From: CAG-1782 sp964418255
GTDB taxonomy: Bacteria; Bacillota; Clostridia; Christensenellales; DTU072
Reading direction: 5' to 3'
Assembly: GCA_964418255.1 (NCBI GenBank)
Contig: CAYQKV010000008.1
Location: 1-64,000 of the forward strand
DNA: 64,000 nt
This document shows positions 17,563 to 28,500 of the stretch, piece by piece. Under the pieces are notes generated by a model. That model saw only the letters and a list, made by a program, of their open reading frames with translations. It did no database searches and was not told the origin of the DNA. The first letter of the stretch is position 1, and the number at the start of each line of letters is the position of its first letter. Position numbers and translations under genes: made by a program.

Positions 17563-19521
17563 TTATTTTTTCAGTAATTGTTTAAGTTCGGCTATCTGGT
17601 CTCTCAACGTTATGCACGCTTCGAAATCGAGTTGCGCGCTCGCCGCTTTCATCAAACCTTTAAGCCGCTCTATCTCTCTGTTTACCTCGCTTACCGTCAT
17701 TCTCTTGTTCTCGGGTTTGGCTTTTTCGGTAATCAGAATACTGTTCTTTATCTCTTTTATAACCGTTCTCGGCACGATTCCGTGTTTCTCGTTGTATTCC
17801 TGCTGGTATTTCCTTCTTCTGTCCGTTTCCTCGATTGCGCTCTGCATACTCTGCGTCATTACGTCGGCGTAAAGAATAACCCTCGCTTCCGCGTTTCTCG
17901 CCGCTCTTCCCACCGTCTGTATTATCGACGACCGCGACCGCAAAAAGCCTTCCTTGTCCGCGTCGAGTATCGCTACGAGCATAACTTCGGGTATGTCAAG
18001 CCCTTCTCTTAAAAGGTTTATCCCGACGATAACGTCGGTCTCCCCGCGCCGCAGGGCGTTTATTATCGATATTCTTTCAAGCGATTCGATTTCGCTGTGC
18101 ATATAAGTAGCCTTTACTCCGTGCTCGACAAGGTAAGAAGTAAGGCTTTCGCTCATCTTTTTGGTGAGCGTCGTCACAAGCGCCCTGCCGCCTTTTTTGA
18201 CGGTAAAGTCGATTTCTCCGAGCAAATCGTCTATCTGCCCCTCGGTTTTTCTTATTTCTATCGGCGGGTCGATAAGCCCCGTCGGACGCAAAAGTTGTTC
18301 GACTACCTGCCCCTGCTCTTTCATTTCGTATTCCCCGGGAGTCGCGCTTACGCATATAAGCTGGGAATACCTGTTGCTGAACTCCGCAAACGAAAGCGGT
18401 CTGTTGTCAAACGCCGCTTTGAGCCTGAACCCGTAGTTTACGAGGTTACTTTTCCTCGCAACGTCCCCCGCGTACATTGCCCTGAGTTGCGGCAAAGTCA
18501 TATGCGATTCGTCGATAAACAAGATGAAATCGTCGGGGAAATAATCGAGTAAAGTGAACGGCGGCTCGCCGGGCTTTCTTCCGTCGAAATAACGCGAGTA
18601 GTTCTCTATCCCCGAACAGTAACCTATCTCGCGTATCATCTCCATATCGTAACAAACGCGTTCTTTCAGTCGCTGTTCTTCTATGAACTTGTTGTTTTCA
18701 CGGAAATCGGCGCACTCTGTCACCATATCTTTCCGTATTCTTTCCAGCGTGCTCTCCACCTTTTCGTCGCCGATAACATAGTGCGTCGCGGGGAATATCG
18801 CCGCGTGGGTGAGTTTACCCGTAATCTTTCCCGTCTGCGAATCCTCTTCGTACAGTCCGTCGATTTCGTCGCCGAAAAATTCTATCCGTACCGCCGTGCC
18901 CGAACTGTTGCTCGGAAAAACTTCCAACACGTCTCCGCGCACGCGGAAAGTGGAACGCTCGAAGTCGTATTCCGCGCGTTTGTATTGCAATTTTACGAGT
19001 TTGTCTATTATGACGTCCCTGTCGATTGTCTGCCCCGGGCGCAAGGAAAGCATCTGATTGAAATACTCCTGCGGCGCGCCCAGACCGTAAATGCACGAAA
19101 CCGACGAAACCACTATCACGTCCCGCCTTTCTCCGAGAGAAGCGGTGGCGGAATGGCGAAGTTTATCTATTTCGTCGTTGGTACTCATATCCTTTTCTAT
19201 ATAAGTATCGGTGGACGGGATATACGCTTCGGGTCGATAATAATCGTAGTAAGAAACGAAATACTCGACGCGGTTTTTCGGGAAGAACTCCTTGAACTCG
19301 TTGCAAAGTTGCGCGGCAAGGGTTTTATTATGCGCAATGACGAGCGCGGGGCGGTTGAGCCTCGCTATTACGTTCGCCATAGTAAAAGTTTTGCCGCTTC
19401 CCGTAACGCCGAGCAGAACCTGGGTTCTCAGCCCGTCGTTTATTCCTTCGCAAAGTTTGTCTATCGCCTGCGCCTGGTCGCCGCAGGGCTTGTATTCGCT
19501 AATTAGTTCGAATTTATCCAT
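17563..19521 (-). CDS. uvrB: Excinuclease ABC subunit UvrB
   Basis: Helicase-like core of the UvrABC repair complex that receives damaged DNA from UvrA and recruits UvrC. 652 residues, complete. Walker A LLGVTGSGKTFTMANVI near residue 37, the beta-hairpin region YYDYYRPEAYIPSTDTYIEKD, DEAD-like FIDESHMTL, motif VI TVGRAARNAE, and the C-terminal UVR domain (AQLDFEACITLRDQIAELK). Ribosome site is weak, so translation may depend on the upstream gene 31 bases away. Confidence 0.98.
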   Translation of the reverse strand: MDKFELISEYKPCGDQAQAIDKLCEGINDGLRTQVLLGVTGSGKTFTMANVIARLNRPALVIAHNKTLAAQLCNEFKEFFPKNRVEYFVSYYDYYRPEAYIPSTDTYIEKDMSTNDEIDKLRHSATASLGERRDVIVVSSVSCIYGLGAPQEYFNQMLSLRPGQTIDRDVIIDKLVKLQYKRAEYDFERSTFRVRGDVLEVFPSNSSGTAVRIEFFGDEIDGLYEEDSQTGKITGKLTHAAIFPATHYVIGDEKVESTLERIRKDMVTECADFRENNKFIEEQRLKERVCYDMEMIREIGYCSGIENYSRYFDGRKPGEPPFTLLDYFPDDFILFIDESHMTLPQLRAMYAGDVARKSNLVNYGFRLKAAFDNRPLSFAEFSNRYSQLICVSATPGEYEMKEQGQVVEQLLRPTGLIDPPIEIRKTEGQIDDLLGEIDFTVKKGGRALVTTLTKKMSESLTSYLVEHGVKATYMHSEIESLERISIINALRRGETDVIVGINLLREGLDIPEVMLVAILDADKEGFLRSRSSIIQTVGRAARNAEARVILYADVMTQSMQSAIEETDRRRKYQQEYNEKHGIVPRTVIKEIKNSILITEKAKPENKRMTVSEVNREIERLKGLMKAASAQLDFEACITLRDQIAELKQLLKK

Positions 19522-19552
19522 TTTTACGGATTATGCCTTATTAAATTATCTT

Positions 19553-19924
19553 TTAGCCGAAAATAGCTTCGAGAATGTATTTTATCGAGAACGAAAGCGC
19601 GGCAATCGCTATCGTCAAAGCGATTCTTATTGCGAGTTTTCTTCTCGAAACTTCTTTGTCTCTAAGGTAACTTATTCCGTTGTCTTTGAGAGTAATGACG
19701 TACATAAGGTCGCCGTTTAACTTCTTCGCTTTTTCGTAGACGAAATAGTTGTCGAGCATAAGTTTATTGAGCGTCTCTTCGAGGTCGCCCTCGCGGAAAT
19801 CTACCTTGTATGAAATCCTCGACAAAATATCGACGGGAGAAATCAGACATTGCCCGCCGGGCGCGCCGCTCGCCGCCGCGTAGATTACGTTCATAAGCAC
19901 CTTTTCTTTCTTCCCTAAAACCAT
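19553..19924 (-). CDS. Small winged-helix-like protein with C-terminal membrane anchor
   Basis: 123 residues. Residues ~5-75 are helical with a short beta-hairpin, like a winged helix (ISPVDILSRI, DLEETLNKLMLDNYF, MYVITLKDNGISYLRDKE). A basic stretch (SRRKLAIR) precedes one TM helix at the C-terminus. No lipobox or signal peptide, so a tail-anchored cytoplasmic domain is predicted. It has the same layout as the next gene upstream (winged-helix-like, then TM) and may be a distant paralogue. Sits 31 bases before uvrB. Not a named family to me. Confidence 0.55.
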   Translation of the reverse strand: MVLGKKEKVLMNVIYAAASGAPGGQCLISPVDILSRISYKVDFREGDLEETLNKLMLDNYFVYEKAKKLNGDLMYVITLKDNGISYLRDKEVSRRKLAIRIALTIAIAALSFSIKYILEAIFG

Positions 19925-19938
19925 ATCGCCCTACCCCG

Positions 19939-20457
19939 TCAGCCTAATTTGGAAATTACGGCGGCAAGCGTTATCATTCCCGCGATAAACGCGCCGAAAA
20001 ACGCGCTCAATCCGCATACAATCGCCGCTTTTACAAGAGAAAACGGCTTTGCCGCGATTTCGGGTTTACGTTCTTCGTGCTTTTCTGCTTTTTCCTCGGA
20101 AACGCCGTCCGCCGTTTCCGCCGCGGTTTCCTCCGCCGCCGCAAGCGCGGCGCGCCTTTCTTCTTCCGCCGCCGCAAGCGCGGCTTTTTTCCTCTCTTCT
20201 TCGCGGATTTCCTCCCTGCGTTCGTCTTCCCTTATACCCTTAGGCAAAACGGTCAGACAGTACACGTCGCTGTCCGCGTACCGTATCTGCAAAAGTTCGT
20301 TCATCTGCAAAGTATTGAAAGCGGCGTCGATTTCGTTCTGCGAAAAACCCTCTCCGAGGGCGTTTCTTACGTCGCTTTTCGGCACAACGACGAACTCGCC
20401 TGCGGAAAGATATTTCATCGCCGCGTCGAATACGCTCATTATCCTGTCGTTTAACAT
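19939..20457 (-). CDS. Winged-helix-like protein with Ala/Glu coiled coil and C-terminal membrane anchor
   Basis: 172 residues. N-terminal ~70 residues (AMKYLSAGEFVVVPKSDVRNAL, EIDAAFNTLQMNELLQIRYADSDVYCLTV) resemble a winged helix. Residues ~75-135 are charged and repetitive, with two AALAAAEE units expected to form a coiled coil. One TM helix (LVKAAIVCGLSAFFGAFIAG and beyond) ends the protein. Predicted tail-anchored at the membrane. It lies 16 bases after the GH2 gene and 14 bases before the similarly built small protein. Function unknown. Confidence 0.55.
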   Translation of the reverse strand: MLNDRIMSVFDAAMKYLSAGEFVVVPKSDVRNALGEGFSQNEIDAAFNTLQMNELLQIRYADSDVYCLTVLPKGIREDERREEIREEERKKAALAAAEEERRAALAAAEETAAETADGVSEEKAEKHEERKPEIAAKPFSLVKAAIVCGLSAFFGAFIAGMITLAAVISKLG

Positions 20458-20473
20458 TTCTCGTTCCTTATTC

Positions 20474-22237
20474 TCAGAGTTTGATTTCTTCGTTTATTTT
20501 TCTAAGCGCGTCCACGTCCGCTTTTATTACCCGTCTGTCGTAGCTCAAAAGTCCGTTGCATTCGTCCTCTACGTCGCTAACCTCGGTGTAAACCGTAGCG
20601 GAAAGCCCGCGCTTAATCGCTTTCTTTACCCTGCCGCCGAAGAGTTTCGCAAGCGCGGCGTCGAACTTCGACTGCTCGTAATACTTCCTGTACCCGAAGA
20701 ATTTTTCTTTGTTGTACATATGTCCGGCTACTTTCAGACTGAAACCGCCGAACTCGCTCAGTATTATCGGTCGTTCGTCGTTTTTATCGTATTTCGGGAA
20801 CCAGAACGGCGTGAAATAGATATGGAAACTGTTAAAATCGCCTATTCCCTGGTCGTGCCAACCGCTCGCGTGGTCGATACTTCTCGTCGGGTCGAGTTTG
20901 CGGTAGAATTCGTACGCTTTTACCGAATCGAACTGCGCCCAGCCCTCGTTGAACGGCACCCACACGGCGAGGCTTACCACGTTGAAGAGTTCTTCCACCA
21001 TTCGCGCGGAATCTTCGTAGTATTCTTTCCTGCCCGCCTCGTCTTCGCGCGAAAAGAATTTATACCCTTTCTCTTTGTCGTCTTTCATAAACGCTTTCGT
21101 CCCGAGCCCCATATTGAGCGCGGGAACTATCATAATCGCCGCGGGATTGTAAATTCCGCCGCCGCTTATCATATCCTGCCAGACGAGCATACCCAGCCTG
21201 TCGCAATGGTAGTACCACCTCAGAGGCTCGATTTTTATGTGCTTCCTGAGCATATTGAAACCCATTTTCTTCATAGTCTCTATGTCGAAAATAAACGCTT
21301 CGTCGCTCGGCGCGGTGTACAGACCGTCGCTCCAATACCCCTGGTCGAGCAAACCGTTGTGGAAATACGGCTTGTTATTTAACATAAGTCTGGAAATTCC
21401 GTCCTTGTCCTTGCCTACGCCGAATTTTCTCATTCCGAAATAAGACTTTATCTCGTCTTTGCCCGCCTGTATTTTCAAATCGTAAAGATATGGGTTTTCC
21501 GGGCTCCACAGTTCGTAAGAATCGAGTTTTATTACGCATTTGCCGTTTTCCGCAACGACCGAAACCTTTTCCTCTCCTTTATCGAAGACGGAAACGGTCG
21601 CGGGAATGGTTTCTCCCGAAAAAAACAGCTCCACCGTAAGTTCGTCTTTGTCTATGTCGGGCGTAAGTTTTATTCTGCGGATATAGCCGTCCGCCACCTG
21701 TTCTATCCACACGGTCTGCCATATGCCCGACTGCGGCGTGTACCATATCCCTCCGCGCTTCGTCGTCTGTTTTCCTCTCGCCTGCGTTCCTTTCTCCGTC
21801 GGGTCGGTCACTACGACTTCGATGACGTTTTCCCCTTCCTTTATAACGTCGGTTACGTCGAATTCGAACGGATAGTATCCGCCGCGGTTTTTACCCACGC
21901 TTACGCCGTTTAAGATAACTTCGCAAAGGTAATCGACCGCGCCGAAATGAAGAATAGCTTTGTCGTTTTCTTTAACGAAATCGAACTTTCTGCGATAATA
22001 GAGAATATCGTCGTCGGTAACCGTCTTTTCCACGCCCGAAAGAATACTCTCGGGACTGAACGGCACTATGATTTCTCCCTGATAACCGTTAAAAGTCTCG
22101 TCTTTCCGATAAATGGCGTACTCCCATCTTCCGTTGAGGTTCTGAAAGCTATTCCTCTCCATCTGCGGACGGGGATACTCGTTAAGCGGCAAATCTTTGT
22201 TCAGTTTTTCGCCGAAAGGCGTCATCAATCTCTCCAT
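20474..22237 (-). CDS. Glycoside hydrolase family 2 protein (beta-galactosidase/glucuronidase-like)
   Basis: Hydrolyses a beta-glycoside by the retaining mechanism. No signal peptide, so it acts in the cytoplasm. 587 residues with the three-domain GH2 core: sugar-binding beta-sandwich (~30-180), immunoglobulin-like domain (~185-275) and TIM barrel (~280-587). The acid/base is predicted as Glu431 in VPFNEGW and the nucleophile as Glu495 in ILSEFGG. Conserved RKHIKIEP, YYHCDRLGMLVWQDM and WHDQG blocks occur. It lacks the extra C-terminal domains of LacZ. AGGAGAT precedes the ATG. Lies 38 bases after the large LRR lipoprotein gene. The sugar is unknown. Confidence 0.87.
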   Translation of the reverse strand: MERLMTPFGEKLNKDLPLNEYPRPQMERNSFQNLNGRWEYAIYRKDETFNGYQGEIIVPFSPESILSGVEKTVTDDDILYYRRKFDFVKENDKAILHFGAVDYLCEVILNGVSVGKNRGGYYPFEFDVTDVIKEGENVIEVVVTDPTEKGTQARGKQTTKRGGIWYTPQSGIWQTVWIEQVADGYIRRIKLTPDIDKDELTVELFFSGETIPATVSVFDKGEEKVSVVAENGKCVIKLDSYELWSPENPYLYDLKIQAGKDEIKSYFGMRKFGVGKDKDGISRLMLNNKPYFHNGLLDQGYWSDGLYTAPSDEAFIFDIETMKKMGFNMLRKHIKIEPLRWYYHCDRLGMLVWQDMISGGGIYNPAAIMIVPALNMGLGTKAFMKDDKEKGYKFFSREDEAGRKEYYEDSARMVEELFNVVSLAVWVPFNEGWAQFDSVKAYEFYRKLDPTRSIDHASGWHDQGIGDFNSFHIYFTPFWFPKYDKNDERPIILSEFGGFSLKVAGHMYNKEKFFGYRKYYEQSKFDAALAKLFGGRVKKAIKRGLSATVYTEVSDVEDECNGLLSYDRRVIKADVDALRKINEEIKL

Positions 22238-22275
22238 TTTGTTATCTCCTTTTTTCGTTATCGTTTCTTTTCCTT

Positions 22276-25200
22276 TTATTCCGGTCTTTGCGTGTTCTCC
22301 GCGGCAATCGTACCGTAACCCGATTTGTTTCCGTTTCCGTCGTCCACTTCGGGTCCTATATTGAATATCGCGTTGTGCGCCGTCGCCGCCGACGCGTCCA
22401 CAAGTATGTGCAACTGATGAATTATCGACGGGTCGTATACCGTGGTCGGCTGTCCGTACTGATAAAACGCGTTATCGTTCGTCGCGCTCGTATTCGTATC
22501 TATATTGCTTCCGAGCGTGGGAATGATGACCGTCTTCAATCTCTTGCAATTATTGAACGTGGCGGTGGTTATCTGTTTTACCGCGGGCAAATATATCCAT
22601 TCCAAGGAAGTACAGCCCTTGAACGCGCCGTAATCCAAACTGTTCAGATAATCGTTTTCGTTGTCTTCAAGCTCGTATTCGTACTTAAACATATCGCGGC
22701 GTTTCATTCTGCCGTTCTTTTCGTTTACAATCGGCGAATTGCGTAAATCCACCCATTTGAGAGAAAGGCATCTTTGGAACGCGTACTGCCCTATTACCTG
22801 TAAATTCCTTCCGCCGACGAAACTCCTTATTCCCGTTCCGAAAAACGCGTAATCGCCGATATATTCGAGCGCGTCTATGTCTTCGAATTCTACGTCTACC
22901 AGCGCGGTGCAACCGTTGAACGCGTCGTGAGATATTCTCGTGTACTCTTTGGGAATGTAAATTCTGCTTACGCTGGTAGGCAACGCGTAGTGCGCTATTT
23001 CGATAATAGGCAGAGTGATATTGAGTTGGTCGCTCGTGGGAAGTTTAATATATTTACTTCTTTCCGACCAGTACACTATCGAATATCCCGCGATGCTCGT
23101 AGTGGGATTTCCGTTGCTCGCCCGATAAACTTCCTGCACTCCGACTTTGACGGTCACTTCGGTTCCGTCCTCGTCGATATAGGTATAGTCTTTGAGGTTT
23201 TCCAGAGTATGAACGAAAACCGAACTGTTGTACGCGCTCGTGCCCGTGGACACGTTGCCCGCGCTCATCTCTTTACCCGCTTTCATTTCTTTTTCGAAAT
23301 CGTTGAGCAACGCGGCGGGACAGAAAATTCTCAGAGGGGAAGAATAGGTCTTCGCCTCTTCGTTTCCGTCGTCTTCGTTTACCGATTCCTTATTGCCCGC
23401 CTCTCCCGTAGCGTACAAGAAGTCCGCCTGAACGTGCCCTACGACGACTTCGAGGTCGTTGCCCTTTGCGTCCAGCCGTTCGCCTTTGAGGTAGCCCACG
23501 GGAACGAACTCGGAATTTTCGAATATAACGCATTTCATTCTGTCGCAACCGCGGAAAACGCCCGAGCCGTATTTCTCGAAAACGCTGCTCGTAATCGTGC
23601 ACGAGTCGATGTTGAGAAGGTTTCCGAACGCTCCGCTGTGCAGAATTTTAAGTTGGCTGTCCGCCCCGCCGAAATCTATTTTTGTAACCGCTTCGTTTTC
23701 GTAGAACGCGAAACAGTCCACTTCTTCCAGACTCGCCGGGAATTCGAGCACGGGTATTTTCTTCTGATAATTGAACGCTCTCTGTCCGATATACGTAAGT
23801 CCCTCGGCAAAAAACACGTTCTGAATATACGCTATTTTGCTCTCGTCCTTTTCGTAGTTGTTTATATCGAAACAGTAATCGGGAATTATGTTCAGTCCGT
23901 CGTCTTCTTCGTCGCTCGACAAAAACTGCACGCGGTTAAGTCTAAGACAGCTTGCGAACAGTCTCGACCCGATGAGGTTTTTCCCGAGTTGCAACGTCCT
24001 GTTTCCTTCTTTACTTTCAATCGCGTTTCCTTCCGAGTCGGTAATCTGCCCTTCGAAATAACACCCTTCTTCGAAATCTATTTGCGTAAATCCCGTGTTC
24101 ATAAAGCACTTGTATCCGACGTACTTCCAGGTGTTTTTGAAAGTAAGCGTGCCTGTTCCTCCGCCGCTGCTTCTCGTAACGTAACTCCAACCGCTGTCCC
24201 TGAACGCGAGGTTGCCGAGATATTCCACCTTGTCGGGAAGTCCGAAAGGCGTTGTAAGTCCGAGTTCTTTGGTGTTTCTGAACGCGTAATCTCCTATATA
24301 TTTGAGTTCGGAATCCGCGGAAAAAGTTAGGCGGTTCATTTTCGTACATTCCCAGAACGCGCCGTATCCGATTTCTTCGACGTATTTTCCTACGCTCGCC
24401 GTCGTAATGGTATTGAAGCCCTTGAACGCGAGGTTGTCTATTTTCACCACGGGATATTCCGTACTGCCGACTTTCGGCGTGTATACGGGCAAGCCGTAGT
24501 TTCCCGTCGTCTCGGTATACTCAATCGTCTCCGCGACCAGTGTGTCGGGTATTTCCAGCGTGGGATAGTGCGTCGCCTCGTTATTTCGGAAGTCGCGGTT
24601 TATTATTATCGCTCCCGAAGTAAATCTCGTGGTTCTGTTTTCGCCGTAATTATAGGTTATCGGCGTATCGAGTTCTATTATTTCCAAATCGTACATTCGT
24701 TCGTAATGCGCGTAAAGAGTGACGTCGCACCAGAAATAGTACTTGTCCGTGCTTTCGATAAGGTCGCCTTCTCCGTTGGGTTTCGTGTACCACCCCGCAA
24801 AAACCCAACCGCCTTTTTTCGTCGGACCCGCCGCGCTTTCTCCGCTGAAATCGGGAGACGCCACGCCCGCGTAGCTGAACTCGTTGTCGTAATAAATGCT
24901 CGACGTCGTTATCGCGTCTTTCGCTTCGGTAGTCCTGTTTGCGCTGTTCGCTATGCGGTAGTCCACGTTCATCGCGTTAAGCGTCAACGTAAACTGCGGA
25001 CGAACGGAAACGCTCACGGTATTTTCCACGTTTTCCGCCCAGCGCATTTTCGTGGTCTCCGCTCCGTTTATGTACATTACGTTGTTGATGACGTATTCTC
25101 TTATTTCCGTAACCGCCGTGTCTTCCACCGCGTATTCTATTTTCGTCTGCGAATAGTCCGAACCCGCGGCAAACTTACTGCTGTCTATTTTCGTCCCGTT

Positions 25201-25497
25201 GATTTTAACCGAGCTTACCGCAAGTTTATCGGGATTGTTGTAAGTGAGGACTACGTAGAAAACTTCCGAATCGCCCAACGCCATAGGGTTGGTACATTCG
25301 AGGTTTGCCAGATACTCCTTGCTCGTCAGATAATCCGGGGTCGCTTTTACCGTGGTAACCGAGGTTATTTCCGGCGCTTTAACGGTGGTTTTGTCGCCGT
25401 TTATCAGTTTGTCGATAAAATCGCAAGCCGAAAACGTGCAGACCGCAAAAGCCAGCATAACCGCCGCCAAAATTATCAAAGGTATTCTCTTTTTCAT
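22276..25497 (-). CDS. BspA-type leucine-rich-repeat lipoprotein with InlB-like repeat
   Basis: 1073-residue surface lipoprotein. Signal peptide with lipobox FSAC (Cys25). Residues ~40-225 are beta-rich; ~228-267 match an InlB B-repeat (WVFAGWYTKPNGEGDLI then LYAHYE). From ~330 onward are many LRR_5/BspA units with the pattern IGYGAFWECTKMNRLTF, IGDYAFRNTKEL, IGQRAFNYQKKIPVLEFP, LDYGAFKGCTSLEWIYLP. The repeat fold usually mediates adhesion to host or matrix proteins. The gene lies between the giant surface protein (53 bases upstream) and the GH2 gene. The C-terminus ends without an anchor, as expected for a lipoprotein. Confidence 0.88.
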   Translation of the reverse strand: MKKRIPLIILAAVMLAFAVCTFSACDFIDKLINGDKTTVKAPEITSVTTVKATPDYLTSKEYLANLECTNPMALGDSEVFYVVLTYNNPDKLAVSSVKINGTKIDSSKFAAGSDYSQTKIEYAVEDTAVTEIREYVINNVMYINGAETTKMRWAENVENTVSVSVRPQFTLTLNAMNVDYRIANSANRTTEAKDAITTSSIYYDNEFSYAGVASPDFSGESAAGPTKKGGWVFAGWYTKPNGEGDLIESTDKYYFWCDVTLYAHYERMYDLEIIELDTPITYNYGENRTTRFTSGAIIINRDFRNNEATHYPTLEIPDTLVAETIEYTETTGNYGLPVYTPKVGSTEYPVVKIDNLAFKGFNTITTASVGKYVEEIGYGAFWECTKMNRLTFSADSELKYIGDYAFRNTKELGLTTPFGLPDKVEYLGNLAFRDSGWSYVTRSSGGGTGTLTFKNTWKYVGYKCFMNTGFTQIDFEEGCYFEGQITDSEGNAIESKEGNRTLQLGKNLIGSRLFASCLRLNRVQFLSSDEEDDGLNIIPDYCFDINNYEKDESKIAYIQNVFFAEGLTYIGQRAFNYQKKIPVLEFPASLEEVDCFAFYENEAVTKIDFGGADSQLKILHSGAFGNLLNIDSCTITSSVFEKYGSGVFRGCDRMKCVIFENSEFVPVGYLKGERLDAKGNDLEVVVGHVQADFLYATGEAGNKESVNEDDGNEEAKTYSSPLRIFCPAALLNDFEKEMKAGKEMSAGNVSTGTSAYNSSVFVHTLENLKDYTYIDEDGTEVTVKVGVQEVYRASNGNPTTSIAGYSIVYWSERSKYIKLPTSDQLNITLPIIEIAHYALPTSVSRIYIPKEYTRISHDAFNGCTALVDVEFEDIDALEYIGDYAFFGTGIRSFVGGRNLQVIGQYAFQRCLSLKWVDLRNSPIVNEKNGRMKRRDMFKYEYELEDNENDYLNSLDYGAFKGCTSLEWIYLPAVKQITTATFNNCKRLKTVIIPTLGSNIDTNTSATNDNAFYQYGQPTTVYDPSIIHQLHILVDASAATAHNAIFNIGPEVDDGNGNKSGYGTIAAENTQRPE

Positions 25498-25550
25498 AAT
25501 AGCTCTCCTTTCCGCCTCTTTTCCTTCGCGGGACGAAATAACGCGTTTTT

Positions 25551-28500
25551 TTATCTTCTCAATTTCAATATAAGCAATATCACGCCCACCGCGACGAGCA
25601 CGCCCGCCCCCGCGATGATATAGTAGTAATAGGTCTTGAATCCGCCGCTTTCCCCTTCGTTTATTTCTCCGTTGTTTTCGGGGGGAATAACGGGTTTTTC
25701 CGTAGTCACCGCCGTAGCCGCGGTGTAAAGGCTTACCCCGAGTTTACGGCTGTTTATGGTAATGATTATTTCCTTCGTCGACGCGGTGATTTCGTACGTT
25801 CCCGAAATTATCCGTCCGTCGACGTACAACGTGAATTCTTCCCTGTATTCGTCCGCCATACTTATATACCCCTTTTCGCTTTCGAGGTATATCGTCGCCC
25901 CGTCGGAAGAGAACGTAACCCCTTCCGTTTTTAACAGTTTATGATTGACTTTCACCGTTTCCGAATCGTCGGGTTTATTTTCGCTCCCGTACACGACGTT
26001 TATCGTCGCGGCGTAAACTACGGTCGTTCCGTATCTGACTTCCACATTTTCGTTTGCCGTACGGTTAAACGTAATTTCGTTTGTCGCCGAACCGTTATAA
26101 TACAGCGAAAGCATTTCTTCCGCTCCGACGAAACGCGACTTATCGATGGTTATTTTCAACGGTTTTTCGATATAAATCGTTCCGTCTTCGTCCATCGTGA
26201 AATCGTAACTGTCGTACTCTATATCGTTGGCGGCAAATTCGTACAACGTCAGATTTTTGGAAAAAGTAACGCTTTCTAAGTTGTTCCGCGCCGTCGGCGT
26301 GAAGACTACGCTGAACGTATTTTTCCCTCTTCTTACCGCGGTTGACCCGATAAACGTAAACGTCCCGTCCACCGTCGGCACCGTCGCGTTGAGGTAAGCC
26401 GTCGCGTTCAGTCTTTCCGCCGTCATCGTATATTCTTCGGTGAAAAACCCGTACTCGTCAAAACAGTTTATTATCGGCGTCGCTTTCGTTATGACGAGCG
26501 TGGAAGAGAGCGTTTCTGCCCTTCCCGTCGGGTAAGTAATTCTCGCGTTTACTATATACGTGCCCGCGTCGGTATGCGCGTTGTTGACATACGCTACCGT
26601 AACGCCGTCCTCCACTTCTCCGACCGTCACCGTTTTTTCCGTTCCGTCGTAAACGTATCTCATCGACGGCAGGCTGTAACTCGCGTACCCTTCGACGACG
26701 GTGAATCTTCCCGGTACGATATTTTCCGAAGCAATGGTATAATCGGCAAAGGTAAACTCTCCGCCAACTCTGTAAACGTCCCCGACGTACGCGGTGAGCC
26801 TGTTATACGACGACGTCGCGCGGAAAGAATACCCCCTGAGGCTTGTCGGCGATTTCCCTATATCCTCCCCTCTCAGTCCGTCTACGGTAACCGTCGGAAC
26901 GGGCAGTTCTTCGTATCTCATAACCTCTCCGTTTCCTATCGTTATCGACGTAAGCGGCGCTTTCGTCACGGTAACGTTTATCCTCGGAGTTCCGTTAAAA
27001 ACGTAATACGGCGAATTCGACAGCGTAAGGAAAACGCTGTATTCGCCCGCTCCTTTAAGGATAGCTTCCGCCGTTCCCTGTCTTACCTGTTTAACCACGG
27101 TGACGTTGTTTTCGTTTTCTCCCGCGGCAAACCCGCTGAGCGCGTACCCTATCCTCTCCGTCTGGTCCTTGCCCGCGTAAATTATCGAAACCGCGTTCGT
27201 CTGCAACGTCGTTCCGTCGAGCGTCCACGCCGCAAAAAGGTATCTTTTCGTAACTTCCACGGTAAACGGCGCGGACAGCGTAAACCGATAGTTCTTAGGT
27301 TGAATTATCAGCCCGTCGCTTATCGTATACTTCCCTATGGGAAAATAACCCGTTCCCGAAGATAAGCCGTTCAGTCTGAATTCGAACGTGACCGTCGCGC
27401 CCGTCTCCGCTATTTCGTAGTTGAGCACGCCTATGCGGTCGGTTCCCACGTTAATCGCGGTTCCGTCGCTCGAATACTCTCCTCTCGCGCCGTATTCGAA
27501 CGCAAGGTTATTTACCGTCACGACAACGGCAAGCGGTTTTATCGTTATCGTAAACGCCGCGGGCGTCACCGAGTAATCGGCGTTTCCGCTGCTTACGTTA
27601 AGGGTATACGTCCCTTCTTCCGCCACCGAACCTAACGTTGCGCCGAACCTGTCGGTATACGTATAGACGAGTTCTTCGGTACTTAAATTCCCGCTTTCTC
27701 CGTCTTTATAACTTATTTCCGCTTCGGGGACGTGTCTCGTTCCCGTATAGAAGTACTCTTCCTTTACGGATACAACCGCTTCTTTCTTATTTACGATAAC
27801 CGCCGCCGTCGCTCTCGCGTCCGCGTAATTGCCGTTCCCGAAAAACTCCGCGACGACCGTATACCGTCCCGCGTGAACGATTTCCGAAACGCGCGACCCG
27901 TCTTTCGTATAATACACGGTTATCTCGCCGTCATCGGGTATTTTCTCGGTGGTAATCGGGAAATTGCTTTCTGCGGCAAAGTCCGTCCCGTCGAACGTAA
28001 ATTCATACGAACTCTCGGAAAAGTTTATCGCCGTTTGAATAAGCGTAACCGTAACGTCTTTCGTATATACGGTGACGAAAAATCTGTCCGCGTACTCGTC
28101 CGTCGCTTTTACCGTCGCGGTGACGGTATAATAACCCACTTCGACGATTTCTTCCACGATTTTGCCGCTCTTTACTATTTCGTAAGTTATCTCGGTCGTA
28201 ACTTCTCCGAACGCGCCCGAGGGAATAAAAGCGTCTATCGCCCCGCCCGTATATTCTTCTATAAGTTCTACGGAATACTCTTCCGCAGGATACACAGTCG
28301 TAAAATACGCTTTGCCGATAGTAAGCGTTCCTTTTACTACTTCGAACGCGTAATTGTCCGCTTCGCCCGTTACCGTCAGCCCCACTTCGTACGTCCCCGG
28401 GGTAAGGAGAATTTCCCTAAGCCCGTCGTATATTTCAAACGTCACCGAAGAAGTAACTTCGTCGAAATTTTCTCCCTCCGCAGTATCCGAATGGGTAAAC

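Noticed and set aside
20049..20454. Plus-strand frames over the Ala/Glu-rich coiled coil
   Set aside because: Produced by the repetitive GCC/GCG/GAA codons of the minus-strand gene; Pro/Arg/Phe composition is not protein-like.
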